Origin: Pseudomonas koreensis
Lineage (GTDB): Bacteria; Pseudomonadota; Gammaproteobacteria; Pseudomonadales; Pseudomonadaceae
Length of the DNA stretch: 64,000 nt
Assembly (NCBI RefSeq): GCF_025447595.1
Contig: NZ_JAOEJU010000012.1
Span: forward strand, 1 to 64,000
Direction of reading: 5' to 3'
The notes below the pieces were generated by a model. That model was given only the letters and a program-made list of their open reading frames with translations, had not been told where the DNA came from and ran no database searches. Positions 16,503-24,092 of the stretch are shown here, one piece after another. The translations under genes were made by a program, and so were the position numbers. Numbering within the stretch: position 1 is the first letter of the stretch; every line of letters begins with the position of its first letter.

Positions 16503-16539
16503 TTGTACTTGTAAATCCATACTGGACTTTTACGTACAA
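16503..16539 (-). promoter_or_regulatory. Candidate DauR-type operator upstream of the binding-protein gene
   Basis: The core, read on the minus strand, is GTCCA-GTA-TGGAT (16515-16527). It is enclosed by TTGTAC (16503-16508) and GTACAA (16534-16539). Read on the minus strand it shares TAAAAGTCCA with the dauB upstream region and the same GTCCA-N3-TGGAC symmetry. It lies about 86 bp before the start codon. Confidence 0.5.
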
Positions 16540-16620
16540 ACCGTCAATTGGGCGAGACCGATCATTTCTGGCCGATGGTCGGGGAGGTGAACTTGAGGGA
16601 ATTGGTGATTCGGATGGCCT

Positions 16621-16686
16621 CTTCGCGAGCAAGCTCGCTCCCACAAGGATCATCGAAAACCTGTGGGAGCGAGCTTGCTCGCGAAG
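16621..16686. repeat. REP doublet
   Basis: Compact copy: cttcgcgagcaagctcgctc starts at 16621 and gtgggagcgagcttgctcgc ends at 16682, only ~20 bp apart. It is downstream of moaE. Confidence 0.9.
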
Positions 16687-16710
16687 ACTGACTCTAAGTC
16701 GGCAGAGGAA

Positions 16711-17163
16711 TTACTGCTTCCAGCGATCCGCCGCCGCATGATCGCTGTCACGACCTTCGACCCAGCGCGGGCCGTCGCTGGTGTTCTCTTTCTTCCAGAA
16801 CGGCGCGCGGGTTTTCAGGTAATCCATGACAAAGGCGCAGGCGTCGAACGCTGCCTGGCGGTGGGCACTGGCAGCGGCAACAAACACGATCGGTTCGCCC
16901 GGTTCCAGCGCGCCGATGCGGTGCAGCACTTCCAGCTTCAACAGCGGCCAGCGCTGTTCGGCCTCGATGGCGATCTTGCCGAGGGCCTTTTCGGTCATGC
17001 CCGGATAGTGTTCGAGGAACATTCCGGCGACATCGAGGCCATCATTGAAATCGCGCACGTAGCCGACAAAACTCACCACCGCGCCGACACCGACATTGGC
17101 CGCGTGCATCGCATTGACTTCAGCGCCCGGATCGAACGGTTCGGATTGCACCCGAATGCGCAT
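16711..17163 (-). CDS. moaE: Molybdopterin synthase catalytic (large) subunit
   Basis: 150 residues, the usual MoaE length. The opening MRIRVQSEPFDPGAEVNAM, GAVVSFVGYVRDFN, LEHYPGMTEKAL, HRIGALEPGEPIVFVAAASA HR and the catalytic Lys region APFWKKE are all present. With thiocarboxylated MoaD it adds the two dithiolene sulfurs to precursor Z to form molybdopterin in the cytosol. It is third of moaC-moaD-moaE, 3 bp after the moaD stop. Confidence 0.95.
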   Translation of the reverse strand: MRIRVQSEPFDPGAEVNAMHAANVGVGAVVSFVGYVRDFNDGLDVAGMFLEHYPGMTEKALGKIAIEAEQRWPLLKLEVLHRIGALEPGEPIVFVAAASAHRQAAFDACAFVMDYLKTRAPFWKKENTSDGPRWVEGRDSDHAAADRWKQ

Positions 17164-17166
17164 GGC

Positions 17167-17409
17167 TCAGCCCCCGGTCACAGTGGGGAAAAACGCCACT
17201 TCGTCGCCATCGACCACCGGCTCGTCGAGCTGGCAGAGGTCTTCGTTACGCGCGCACATCAGGTTCTGCTCGTTCAGCACCTCGGCGCCTTCACGCTGAG
17301 CCAGCAACGCACGAACATCATCGACGGTGGCGAAGTCACCTTCGACCTTCACCGAATCCACGCCCAACGCCTCGCGGTAACGGGCAAAAAACTTCACTGT
17401 CAGGTTCAT
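17167..17409 (-). CDS. moaD: Molybdopterin synthase sulfur carrier (small) subunit
   Basis: 80 residues, ubiquitin-like fold. The start is the ATG at 17409 (MNLTVKFFARYREALGVDSV), whose ATGA overlaps the moaC stop by 4 bp; the frame extends further upstream but only inside moaC. The C-terminus FFPTVTGG ends in the required Gly-Gly, which is adenylated and converted to a thiocarboxylate by MoeB-type enzymes. Confidence 0.95.
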   Translation of the reverse strand: MNLTVKFFARYREALGVDSVKVEGDFATVDDVRALLAQREGAEVLNEQNLMCARNEDLCQLDEPVVDGDEVAFFPTVTGG

Positions 17410-17879
17410 GACTGCTCCGCCTGGAAATGCCCGCTCTTGCCACCGACCTTTTCCAGCAGACGCACGCTTTCGATGGTCATGCCACGATCCACGGCCTTGC
17501 ACATATCGTAGATGGTCAGGGCGGCGACGCTGGCGGCGGTCAGCGCTTCCATCTCGACGCCGGTCTGCCCGGACAATTTGCACCGGGCAACAATACGCAC
17601 GCAGTCATCGCCTTCAGCACTGAGCTCGACCTTGACGCCAGTCAGCATCAACGGATGGCACAGGGGAATCAGATCACTGGTTTTCTTCGCCGCCTGAATG
17701 CCGGCAATGCGCGCCACAGCAAACACGTCGCCCTTGGGATGGCCACCGCTGACAATCATCTGCAGGGTTTCGGGCAGCATGCGCACCAGCGCTTGGGCCG
17801 TCGCTTCACGGAACGTCACGGCTTTTTCGGTGACGTCGACCATGTTGGCGCGACCTTGGGAATCGAGATGAGTCAGCAC
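17406..17879 (-). CDS. moaC: Cyclic pyranopterin monophosphate synthase accessory protein
   Basis: 157 residues. It has HLDSQGRANMVDVTEKAVTF, KGDVFAVARIAGIQAAKKT, the signature DLIPLCHPLMLTGVKV and GVEMEALTAASVAALTIYDM, all diagnostic for MoaC, which with MoaA turns GTP into cyclic pyranopterin monophosphate. Translation starts at a GTG at 17879, preceded by CAGGAGTAATCCC. moaA is not in this window. It is first in the moaCDE set. Confidence 0.95.
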   Translation of the reverse strand: MLTHLDSQGRANMVDVTEKAVTFREATAQALVRMLPETLQMIVSGGHPKGDVFAVARIAGIQAAKKTSDLIPLCHPLMLTGVKVELSAEGDDCVRIVARCKLSGQTGVEMEALTAASVAALTIYDMCKAVDRGMTIESVRLLEKVGGKSGHFQAEQS

Positions 17880-17941
17880 GGGATTACTCCTGATCAGGAG
17901 GCCCGATTGTAAACCCGAGGGTCAAATTTGCGCACATAAAA

Positions 17942-17969
17942 AACCGGGCGACTTTGCAGTCGCCCGGTT
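17942..17969 (-). terminator. Terminator of the phoH-like gene
   Basis: AACCGGGCGACT (17942-17953) and AGTCGCCCGGTT (17958-17969) form a perfect 12-bp stem. On the minus strand it is followed by TTTTTTAT, so it separates the PhoH gene from moaCDE. Confidence 0.9.
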
Positions 17970-17980
17970 CGATTTGACGG

Positions 17981-19375
17981 TTACAGGTGGGATTCGGCGT
18001 ATTCGGCCAGGATCGAGCGAGGCACCCCTTGCAGCGTGATGTGTACGCCGTTGGGGAAATCCTTGAAGCGTTCAGTCAGGTAGGTCAGCCCGGAGCTGGT
18101 CGCGGACAGGTAAGGAGTGTCGATCTGTGCCAGGTTGCCCAGGCACACCACTTTGGAACCGGCGCCGGCCCGGGTGATGATGGTTTTCATCTGGTGCGGC
18201 GTGAGGTTCTGGCATTCGTCGATCAGGATCAGGCTCTGCTGGAAGCTGCGACCGCGAATGTAGTTGAGCGATTTGAACTGCAACGGCACTTTGCTGAGGA
18301 TGTAGTCGACGCTGCCATGGGTGTTTTCGTCATCCATGTGCAAGGCTTCGAGGTTGTCGGTGATGGCGCCGAGCCAAGGCTCCATTTTTTCCGCTTCGGT
18401 GCCGGGCAGGAAGCCGATTTCCTGATCCAGACCCTGCACGCTGCGGGTGGCGATGATGCGGCGATAGCGCTTGCTGACCATGGTCTGCTCGATCGCCGCG
18501 GCCAGAGCCAGAATGGTTTTACCGGAACCTGCGGCACCTGACAGGTTGACCAGGTGAATGTCCGGATCCAGCAGCGCATACAGCGCCAGGCTCTGATAAA
18601 TGTCCCGTGGCTTGAGGCCCCAGGCTTCCTGGTGCAGCAGCGGCTCCTGGTGCAGATCCAGAATCAGCAAGCGGTCCTCTTCAATCTCCTTGATCCAGCC
18701 GACGAAGCCTTGCTCATCGATGATGAATTCGTTGATGTGCACCGCAGGCAGATTGTCGATCAGCTGTACCTGATGCCAGGTGCGGCCGTGGTCCTGACGG
18801 GTTTCGACCTTGCTCACGCGGTCCCAGAAGGAGCCGGTCATGTTGTGGTAGCCGTTGGGCAGCAGGGACACGTCGTCGACCAGTTGGTCGGTGCTGTAGT
18901 CCTCGGCGGCGATCCCGCAGGCACGCGCCTTCAGACGCATGTTGATGTCTTTGGTGACCAGCACCACCGGTTTTTTCGGGTCGCGGGTGTGCAGATCGAT
19001 CAACTGGTTGATGATTTTGTTGTCGTTCAGGTGCTCGGGCAGAATCAGGTTCGATTCGGCCTGCTTGCTCATCAGAATCGACAGCAAGCCCTTCGGTCCG
19101 CCCTTGCCCCGCTGGATCGGCACCCCCAGTTCAACATCTTCCGGGGACGCGTCGCCCAGGGTCTTGTCGATCAGCCGGATCGCCTGACGGCATTCGGCGG
19201 CCACGCTGTGATGCCCGCTTTTGAGCTTGTCCAGCTCCTCAAGCACGGTCATCGGGATCGCGACGTGGTGTTCTTCGAAATTCAGCAGGGCATTCGGATC
19301 GTGAATCAGTACGTTGGTATCGAGTACATAAAGGATTGGCTGGTTGGAGGAAGGGCTACGTCCGTGATCATCCAT
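17981..19375 (-). CDS. PIN domain-PhoH family ATPase (PhoH2-like)
   Basis: 464 residues, a fusion of an N-terminal PIN ribonuclease-like domain and a C-terminal PhoH P-loop ATPase. The PIN acidic residues are seen in YVLDTNVLIHDPNAL (around 15-29), VLEELDKLK, and later VLVTKDINMRLKARACG. The ATPase has Walker A GAAGSGKT, RSVQGLDQEIGFLPGT, Walker B SLILIDECQNLT and GAGSKVVCLGNLAQID. Related PhoH2 proteins unwind and cleave RNA; here that is inference from architecture. It is an orphan transcription unit with its own terminator. Confidence 0.9.
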   Translation of the reverse strand: MDDHGRSPSSNQPILYVLDTNVLIHDPNALLNFEEHHVAIPMTVLEELDKLKSGHHSVAAECRQAIRLIDKTLGDASPEDVELGVPIQRGKGGPKGLLSILMSKQAESNLILPEHLNDNKIINQLIDLHTRDPKKPVVLVTKDINMRLKARACGIAAEDYSTDQLVDDVSLLPNGYHNMTGSFWDRVSKVETRQDHGRTWHQVQLIDNLPAVHINEFIIDEQGFVGWIKEIEEDRLLILDLHQEPLLHQEAWGLKPRDIYQSLALYALLDPDIHLVNLSGAAGSGKTILALAAAIEQTMVSKRYRRIIATRSVQGLDQEIGFLPGTEAEKMEPWLGAITDNLEALHMDDENTHGSVDYILSKVPLQFKSLNYIRGRSFQQSLILIDECQNLTPHQMKTIITRAGAGSKVVCLGNLAQIDTPYLSATSSGLTYLTERFKDFPNGVHITLQGVPRSILAEYAESHL

Positions 19376-19724
19376 ACTCGGTCACCTTTGTGGGAGCCAT
19401 TCGACGCAATACCTCGGCGGTGCTGCGCCTCGAAGTGACTGCCGAATCCACCTGCACAGCTTTTGTCGGGATAGCAGGTGAACCGCACACAAAATGGGTC
19501 TTGGAAGACGCCACCTGTGTTGCAGGTTTCGGCGGTCTGTCTTCGTAATACTCCAAAACCCGTGACAGAAAAAAGCACTTTGACGCTTTTTTGAAGTTTA
19601 TTTTGCAAAGTGACGAAAAGCCCTTGGCGGACCGCCCTGCCCCCGTTAGAGTCGGAAGTCCGCCTGCATCGAATTCTGCAAAAAATTCACCCCAAGCCCA
19701 ATGTTTACGGGCTCTTGCCGTTTT
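19376..19724. other. Intergenic region upstream of phoH-like gene
   Basis: 349 bp without a supportable gene. It holds the minus-strand promoter region for the PIN-PhoH gene and an inverted repeat CACTTTG/CAAAGTG spanning about 19578-19613. A weak stem AGCCC/GGGCT lies at 19695-19713, and its minus strand runs on into a T-tract, a possible terminator for the gene at 19725-20867. Confidence 0.5.
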
Positions 19725-20867
19725 TCAGCGAAACGCGTCCTGACAGTCTTCCCAGCCGATGCCGCTTTGCGCGGTTTGTGTGATCAGCCACGGCAACGCG
19801 GTCTTAACCGCATCCTGTTTCATGTTGAAATTGATCACCCCGTGCCGCCACAGGAGCATCAGGGTCAGCACCCGCTGCGCGCTCGGATTGCCCTTGAGTT
19901 TGCCGGCGCCGTCCTGGGCATCGATGTCCCACAGCGCCACTTGCAGGCCCTGACTGTTGAAGAAACCCCGGGCATCGCTGCGACGTTGGCCTTCCGGTGG
20001 ACGAAACAGCGGCACGTAGTTTTCCGGCAGCTTGTTGCGAACCAGATCGGCACTGCGCCGCACCGAATCCTGCCAGTCCTGCCAGTGGCTGTGAGAGCGG
20101 AACTCCCAGCCCTGCACGCCGACGCACTGCTGCGAAAACGCCGCTTGCAGGTTGCTGACGGATCGGTCGGCCAGCCGCGCCTGAACATCCTTGCCCAACA
20201 TGAAGAACGTGCCGCTCAGGTTCGACTTGCGCAGGTACTCCGCGAGCCAGTCGGTGTTGTCCGGTTGCAGGTTGGCGGCGCTGTCGAAACTCAGCAGAAA
20301 CAAGCGGTCGTGCATGTCGTCGCCGTTGCGCTCGTAGTCACCGAAATGATCGAGTTCGCTGGTGGTCTGCGGCGACAACGCAGCCTTGCGCATCAGCTCA
20401 TCGAGGTATTGCAGGTGGAAGATCCGGCTCGGTTCGGCCCACCTGGTGTAATAGCTTTCGTCGCTGACCACGAATTTGGCGGCCTGCTCACGCAGCGTCG
20501 GCAGGTCTTCGACAAGGAAGCAGAAAGAGGCGTCCTGATCACAGCTTTGCTGGGCGAAGTTGTAATTGGCGAGCAGACGCTGCCACAGGCGCTCGCGCAG
20601 GCTGTTGATCGCATCCAGATTGACCGTGCGCAGTCCCAGGCGCTGGGCCAGCGCCGCTTCGTCCAGCGCTTCGGTGCCGAGCAGGCCGCGAGCAAACATC
20701 AGGATTTCCGCCCGCGAGGCGACATCGAACAGGGTCGGATTGTCGAGTTTTTCCGGCCAGGTGCTGCGATCCAGCGTCGCGATATCGCCCGGCGCCGCAA
20801 CGGCACTGACGCTCAACAGCCACGCGGTGAAAAAAAGAACAATGCGCAAAGGGTGTCTCCATAACAA
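19725..20867 (-). CDS. Polysaccharide deacetylase-like secreted protein, divergent active site
   Basis: 380 residues. It starts with a signal peptide or anchor (LRIVLFFTAWLLSVSAVAAP). Residues ~30-185 are an unassigned, mostly helical region. The C-terminal half resembles a NodB-type deacetylase: FLLSFDSAANLQPDNTDWLA stands where TFDDGP is expected, GTFFMLGKDV, then EFRSHSHWQDW (the HxxxH-type metal site), LFRPPEGQRR, and ALWDIDAQD. Loss of the canonical DD pair makes normal deacetylation uncertain. Substrate is unknown. It is separate from the phoH gene and not linked to the alginate operon. Confidence 0.7.
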   Translation of the reverse strand: MLWRHPLRIVLFFTAWLLSVSAVAAPGDIATLDRSTWPEKLDNPTLFDVASRAEILMFARGLLGTEALDEAALAQRLGLRTVNLDAINSLRERLWQRLLANYNFAQQSCDQDASFCFLVEDLPTLREQAAKFVVSDESYYTRWAEPSRIFHLQYLDELMRKAALSPQTTSELDHFGDYERNGDDMHDRLFLLSFDSAANLQPDNTDWLAEYLRKSNLSGTFFMLGKDVQARLADRSVSNLQAAFSQQCVGVQGWEFRSHSHWQDWQDSVRRSADLVRNKLPENYVPLFRPPEGQRRSDARGFFNSQGLQVALWDIDAQDGAGKLKGNPSAQRVLTLMLLWRHGVINFNMKQDAVKTALPWLITQTAQSGIGWEDCQDAFR

Positions 20868-20923
20868 AACCCGCGCCGCACTATAGCCGATCCTGCCCCA
20901 TTCCCCGCAGCAACACCTATCCC

Positions 20924-21015
20924 TTGTGGGAGCGAGCTTGCTCGCGAATGCGGTGTGTCATCCAGCACATCAGTCGACTGGAACGCCCTCTTCGCGAGCA
21001 AGCTCGCTCCCACAG
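20924..21015. repeat. REP doublet
   Basis: Ttgtgggagcgagcttgctc (from 20924) continues as gcgaatgcgg and faces ttcgcgagcaagctcgctcc from 20991, continuing into cacagg. It sits between the divergent deacetylase-like gene and yaaA. Confidence 0.9.
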
Positions 21016-21112
21016 GATTTGTGTACAGCCGTCGATCACCTATGGACTTGATAGCTGGAGTCAACACCGACAACCCCCTAGAATCGCCCCCACGATTAAA
21101 GGAGACGACTTC

Positions 21113-21892
21113 ATGCTGATGGTGATTTCCCCCGCCAAGACCCTCGATTACGAAACACCGCCGGCGACCCAGCGCTTCACCCAGCCGCAATACCTCGACC
21201 ACTCCCAGGAACTGATCCAGCAACTGCGCGAACTGAGCCCGGCGCAGATCAGCGAACTGATGCACGTGTCCGACAAGATCGGCGGACTCAACGCCGCACG
21301 CTTCGGCAGCTGGACGCCAGCGTTTACTCCCGAGAATGCCAAACAGGCACTGCTGGCCTTCAAGGGCGACGTCTACACCGGACTCGACGCCCAGAGCTTC
21401 AGCGAAGCCGATTTCGATTACGCGCAACAGCACCTGCGCATGCTTTCCGGCCTCTACGGCCTCCTGCGCCCGCTCGACCTGATGCAGCCGTATCGCCTGG
21501 AAATGGGCACCAGACTGGCCAACGCCCGAGGTAAAGATTTGTACGCCTTCTGGGGCACGCGCATCAGCGAATGGCTGAACGAAGCGCTGGCCGATCAGAG
21601 CGACGACGTGCTGCTGAACCTGGCGTCCAACGAATACTTCTCGGCGGTCAAACGCACGGCCCTGAACGCGCGCATCATCAATACCGAGTTCAAGGACCTG
21701 AAGAACGGCCAGTACAAGATCATCAGCTTCTATGCCAAGAAAGCCCGGGGCCTGATGAGCCGCTTCGTGATCCAGGAACGCATCAACGACCCGGCGGCCC
21801 TCAAGCAGTTCGACGTACAGGGTTATCGCTACAGCGCCGAGCAATCGAAACCGGACAATCTGGTGTTCCTGCGCGATCACGCCCCCGAATAA
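21113..21892 (+). CDS. yaaA: Peroxide stress protein YaaA (UPF0246)
   Basis: 259 residues, as in E. coli YaaA. It starts MLMVISPAKTLDYETPP with GGAG 8 nt upstream; the frame reaches back through the REP doublet but that part is not coding. Conserved runs are FTPENAKQALLAFKGDVYTG, HLRMLSGLYGLLRPLDLMQP, YRLEMGTRL, LNLASNEYFSAV and ISFYAKKARGLMSRFV. YaaA lowers intracellular iron and protects DNA during peroxide stress in E. coli. It stands alone; a hairpin follows. Confidence 0.95.
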   Translation: MLMVISPAKTLDYETPPATQRFTQPQYLDHSQELIQQLRELSPAQISELMHVSDKIGGLNAARFGSWTPAFTPENAKQALLAFKGDVYTGLDAQSFSEADFDYAQQHLRMLSGLYGLLRPLDLMQPYRLEMGTRLANARGKDLYAFWGTRISEWLNEALADQSDDVLLNLASNEYFSAVKRTALNARIINTEFKDLKNGQYKIISFYAKKARGLMSRFVIQERINDPAALKQFDVQGYRYSAEQSKPDNLVFLRDHAPE

Positions 21893-21903
21893 AGCATGCC
21901 GGA

Positions 21904-21933
21904 TGCACGACTCTACATAGAGAGAGTCGTGCA
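21904..21933 (+). terminator. Hairpin after yaaA
   Basis: TGCACGACTCT (21904-21914) pairs with AGAGTCGTGCA (21923-21933), a perfect 11-bp stem with an 8-nt loop, 11 bp past the yaaA stop. There is no T-run, so it is likely a mRNA 3'-end stem or Rho-dependent terminator aid. Confidence 0.55.
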
Positions 21934-22306
21934 GCTCGCACGACGTCAAAAAATCCTCGCCCTTTTACGCCGTTTTATTGGCGCCATAAAATCAGCACCC
22001 TCCTTCCTATCTTTAGTTTCACTCGACAGTTGTCATTTTTTTCAGTAGTGGCACCTAAATTTTCAAACGGTAGTGGCACAAAAACATCTAACGCGCTTTT
22101 CTCCCTATTAATAAAGGGCGAAATCGAAAGTGCTATCAATATGAGAGCAGTGCCATCTTTCTCAATATTTCAAAAAATTTCAGATTTCGCGATGAGCGGA
22201 CAGGAACTATGTCCAAATGCATAGCTCATACCACCGGTAACGATTCTCGCCGAGTTTGTACGAGATAACTTACGCAGAGTTAAACCCATGTAACCAAGTT
22301 GTCACA
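21934..22306. other. AT-rich region upstream of the algD promoter
   Basis: About 370 bp, visibly richer in A+T than the surroundings, with no gene I can support. A direct repeat GTAGTGGCAC occurs at 22045-22054 and 22070-22079, 25 bp apart. In P. aeruginosa the algD upstream region holds far-upstream regulator sites (AlgR, AmrZ, AlgB); I could not identify a clear CCGTTCGTC-type AlgR box here. Confidence 0.5.
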
Positions 22307-22334
22307 GCAACTTGCGCAAATGGAATAACTCCTC
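22307..22334 (+). promoter_or_regulatory. Candidate AlgU (sigma-22) promoter of the alginate operon
   Basis: GCAACTT (22307-22313), a 16-nt spacer, then TCCTC (22330-22334). This resembles the GAACTT - N16/17 - TC pattern of AlgU promoters and the TCCTA -10 I recall for P. aeruginosa algD. It would start transcription near 22340 and give a ~360-nt leader, consistent with the long algD leader known in Pseudomonas. Confidence 0.5.
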
Positions 22335-22339
22335 TGAAC

Positions 22340-22702
22340 AACTAACAAGGGGCAGGCGATACGCACCATGACGATCACCTGTACGGCCTGAAGGCCAAAC
22401 TCTTTTGACGTGCTCGCCTGAGCACCGAACCGCTTGATCCACGGGCTTTTCGCCCGACATCAAGCGCGCATGAAGAATGCACGAACATCCTCAAGATAGA
22501 GGATCGGCTGCATGACAGGGCAAATAACAAGATTAAGCCCTGGTTGCGCACAACTTGAGTGCACTTATTTAGACACTCGAAACTTAGTATGCCTGCACAC
22601 GGCATTGCGACGCCTGCGCGCCGTACTTTCGAGTGCACTTTGACCGCTGAACACCATTAACTCCGGCCCTCTAACGGCCTGATATATACAGAGGTAATTG
22701 CG
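22340..22702 (+). promoter_or_regulatory. Long structured algD leader
   Basis: Presumed 5' leader with consecutive stems: GGCC/GGCC (22385-22396), GTGCTC/GAGCAC (22410-22425), a two-part stem GCTTGAT..CGGGC/GCCCG..ATCAAGC (22432-22465), ATCCTC/GAGGAT (22487-22504) and CAGGGC/GCCCTG (22516-22542). Further down, GAGTGCACTT occurs twice, and GACACTCGAAA mirrors TTTCGAGTGC. A good ribosome site (AGAGG) precedes the ATG. Confidence 0.5.
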
Positions 22703-24019
22703 ATGCGCATCAGCATATTTGGTTTGGGTTACGTTGGCGCGGTATGTGCCGGTTGCCTGTCTGCACGGGGCCATGACGTGGTTGGCGTCGATGTTGCCAA
22801 GGACAAGATCGACATGATCAATGCTGGCAAATCTCCCATTGTCGAACCAGGCCTGGGCGAGTTGCTGGCACAAGGGATCCAGACCGGTCGTCTGCGCGGT
22901 ACGACCAACTTCGCCGAGGCGATTCGCGACACCGACCTGTCGATGATTTGCGTCGGTACGCCGAGCAAAAAGAACGGTGATCTGGAACTGAACTACATCG
23001 AAGCGGTGTGCCGCGAGATCGGTTTTGTCCTGCGTGAAAAGACCACCCGTCACACCATCGTCGTGCGCAGCACCGTACTGCCGGGCACCGTGGCAAACGT
23101 TGTCATCCCGATCCTCGAAGACTGCTCCGGCAAGAAAGCCGGCGTTGATTTCGGTGTGGCCGTGAACCCTGAGTTCCTGCGTGAATCCACCGCAATCGCC
23201 GACTACGACCTGCCACCGATGACCGTGATCGGCGAATTCGACAAGGCTTCGGGTGACGTTCTGCAATCGCTGTACGAAGAACTCGACGCACCGATCATCC
23301 GCAAGGACATCGCCGTCGCCGAGATGATCAAGTACACCTGCAACGTCTGGCACGCGACCAAAGTGACCTTCGCCAACGAGATCGGCAACATCGCCAAAGC
23401 GGTGGGTGTCGATGGCCGCGAAGTGATGGAGGTCGTCTGCCAGGACAAGACCCTCAACCTGTCCCAGTACTACATGCGCCCGGGCTTCGCCTTCGGCGGT
23501 TCGTGCCTGCCCAAAGACGTGCGCGCCCTGACCTACCGCGCCGGTTCCCTGGACGTCGAAGCGCCGCTGCTCAACTCGCTGATGCGCAGCAACGAATCGC
23601 AAGTGCAGAACGCCTTCGACATCGTTGAAAGCCACGACAAACGCAAAGTCGCCCTGCTCGGCCTGAGCTTCAAGGCCGGCACCGACGACCTGCGCGAAAG
23701 TCCGCTGGTGGAACTGGCCGAGATGCTGATCGGCAAGGGTTACGACCTGAGCATCTACGACAGCAACGTCCAGTACGCCCGTGTCCACGGCGCGAACAAG
23801 GACTACATCGAGTCGAAGATCCCGCACGTGTCGTCCCTGCTCAACGCGGACTTCGATTCGGTGATCGACAACTCCGACGTGATCATCCTCGGCAACCGCG
23901 ACGAGAAGTTCCGCGCGCTGGCCCAGCAGGCACCACACGGCAAGCAGGTCATCGACCTGGTCGGCTTCATGGCCAAGGCCACCGATGCCGGCACCCGCAC
24001 CGAAGGCATCTGCTGGTAA
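22703..24019 (+). CDS. algD: GDP-mannose 6-dehydrogenase
   Basis: 438 residues. It oxidises GDP-mannose to GDP-mannuronate with 2 NAD+, the committed step of alginate synthesis. The Rossmann motif is IFGLGYVGAVCAGCLS (residues 5-20), and the catalytic Cys268 sits in FAFGGSCLPKDVRAL, same number as in P. aeruginosa. VAVNPEFLRESTAIADYDL and LGLSFKAGTDDLRESPLVEL are the other family signatures. AGAGG lies 9 nt before the ATG. It is the first gene of algD-8-44-K-E-G-X-L-I-J-F-A, under the predicted AlgU promoter. Confidence 0.98.
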   Translation: MRISIFGLGYVGAVCAGCLSARGHDVVGVDVAKDKIDMINAGKSPIVEPGLGELLAQGIQTGRLRGTTNFAEAIRDTDLSMICVGTPSKKNGDLELNYIEAVCREIGFVLREKTTRHTIVVRSTVLPGTVANVVIPILEDCSGKKAGVDFGVAVNPEFLRESTAIADYDLPPMTVIGEFDKASGDVLQSLYEELDAPIIRKDIAVAEMIKYTCNVWHATKVTFANEIGNIAKAVGVDGREVMEVVCQDKTLNLSQYYMRPGFAFGGSCLPKDVRALTYRAGSLDVEAPLLNSLMRSNESQVQNAFDIVESHDKRKVALLGLSFKAGTDDLRESPLVELAEMLIGKGYDLSIYDSNVQYARVHGANKDYIESKIPHVSSLLNADFDSVIDNSDVIILGNRDEKFRALAQQAPHGKQVIDLVGFMAKATDAGTRTEGICW

Positions 24020-24039
24020 CGCAGCGGCAAGCCCCGAGT

Positions 24040-24075
24040 TTCAAGCCGCACGCCGTGAATCGGCGGCGGCTTGAA
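24040..24075 (+). other. Intercistronic hairpin algD-alg8
   Basis: TTCAAGCCGC (24040-24049) pairs with GCGGCTTGAA (24066-24075), with an inner GCCG/CGGC pairing. No T-run follows. It may mark a processing or stabilising point after the highly expressed algD cistron. Confidence 0.65.
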
Positions 24076-24092
24076 GCCCCCATCACCTTCGG

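Noticed and set aside
22202..22220. ggaactatgtcc as an alternative AlgU -35 box
   Set aside because: No TC-type -10 at 16-17 bp; the GCAACTT site at 22307 fits better.
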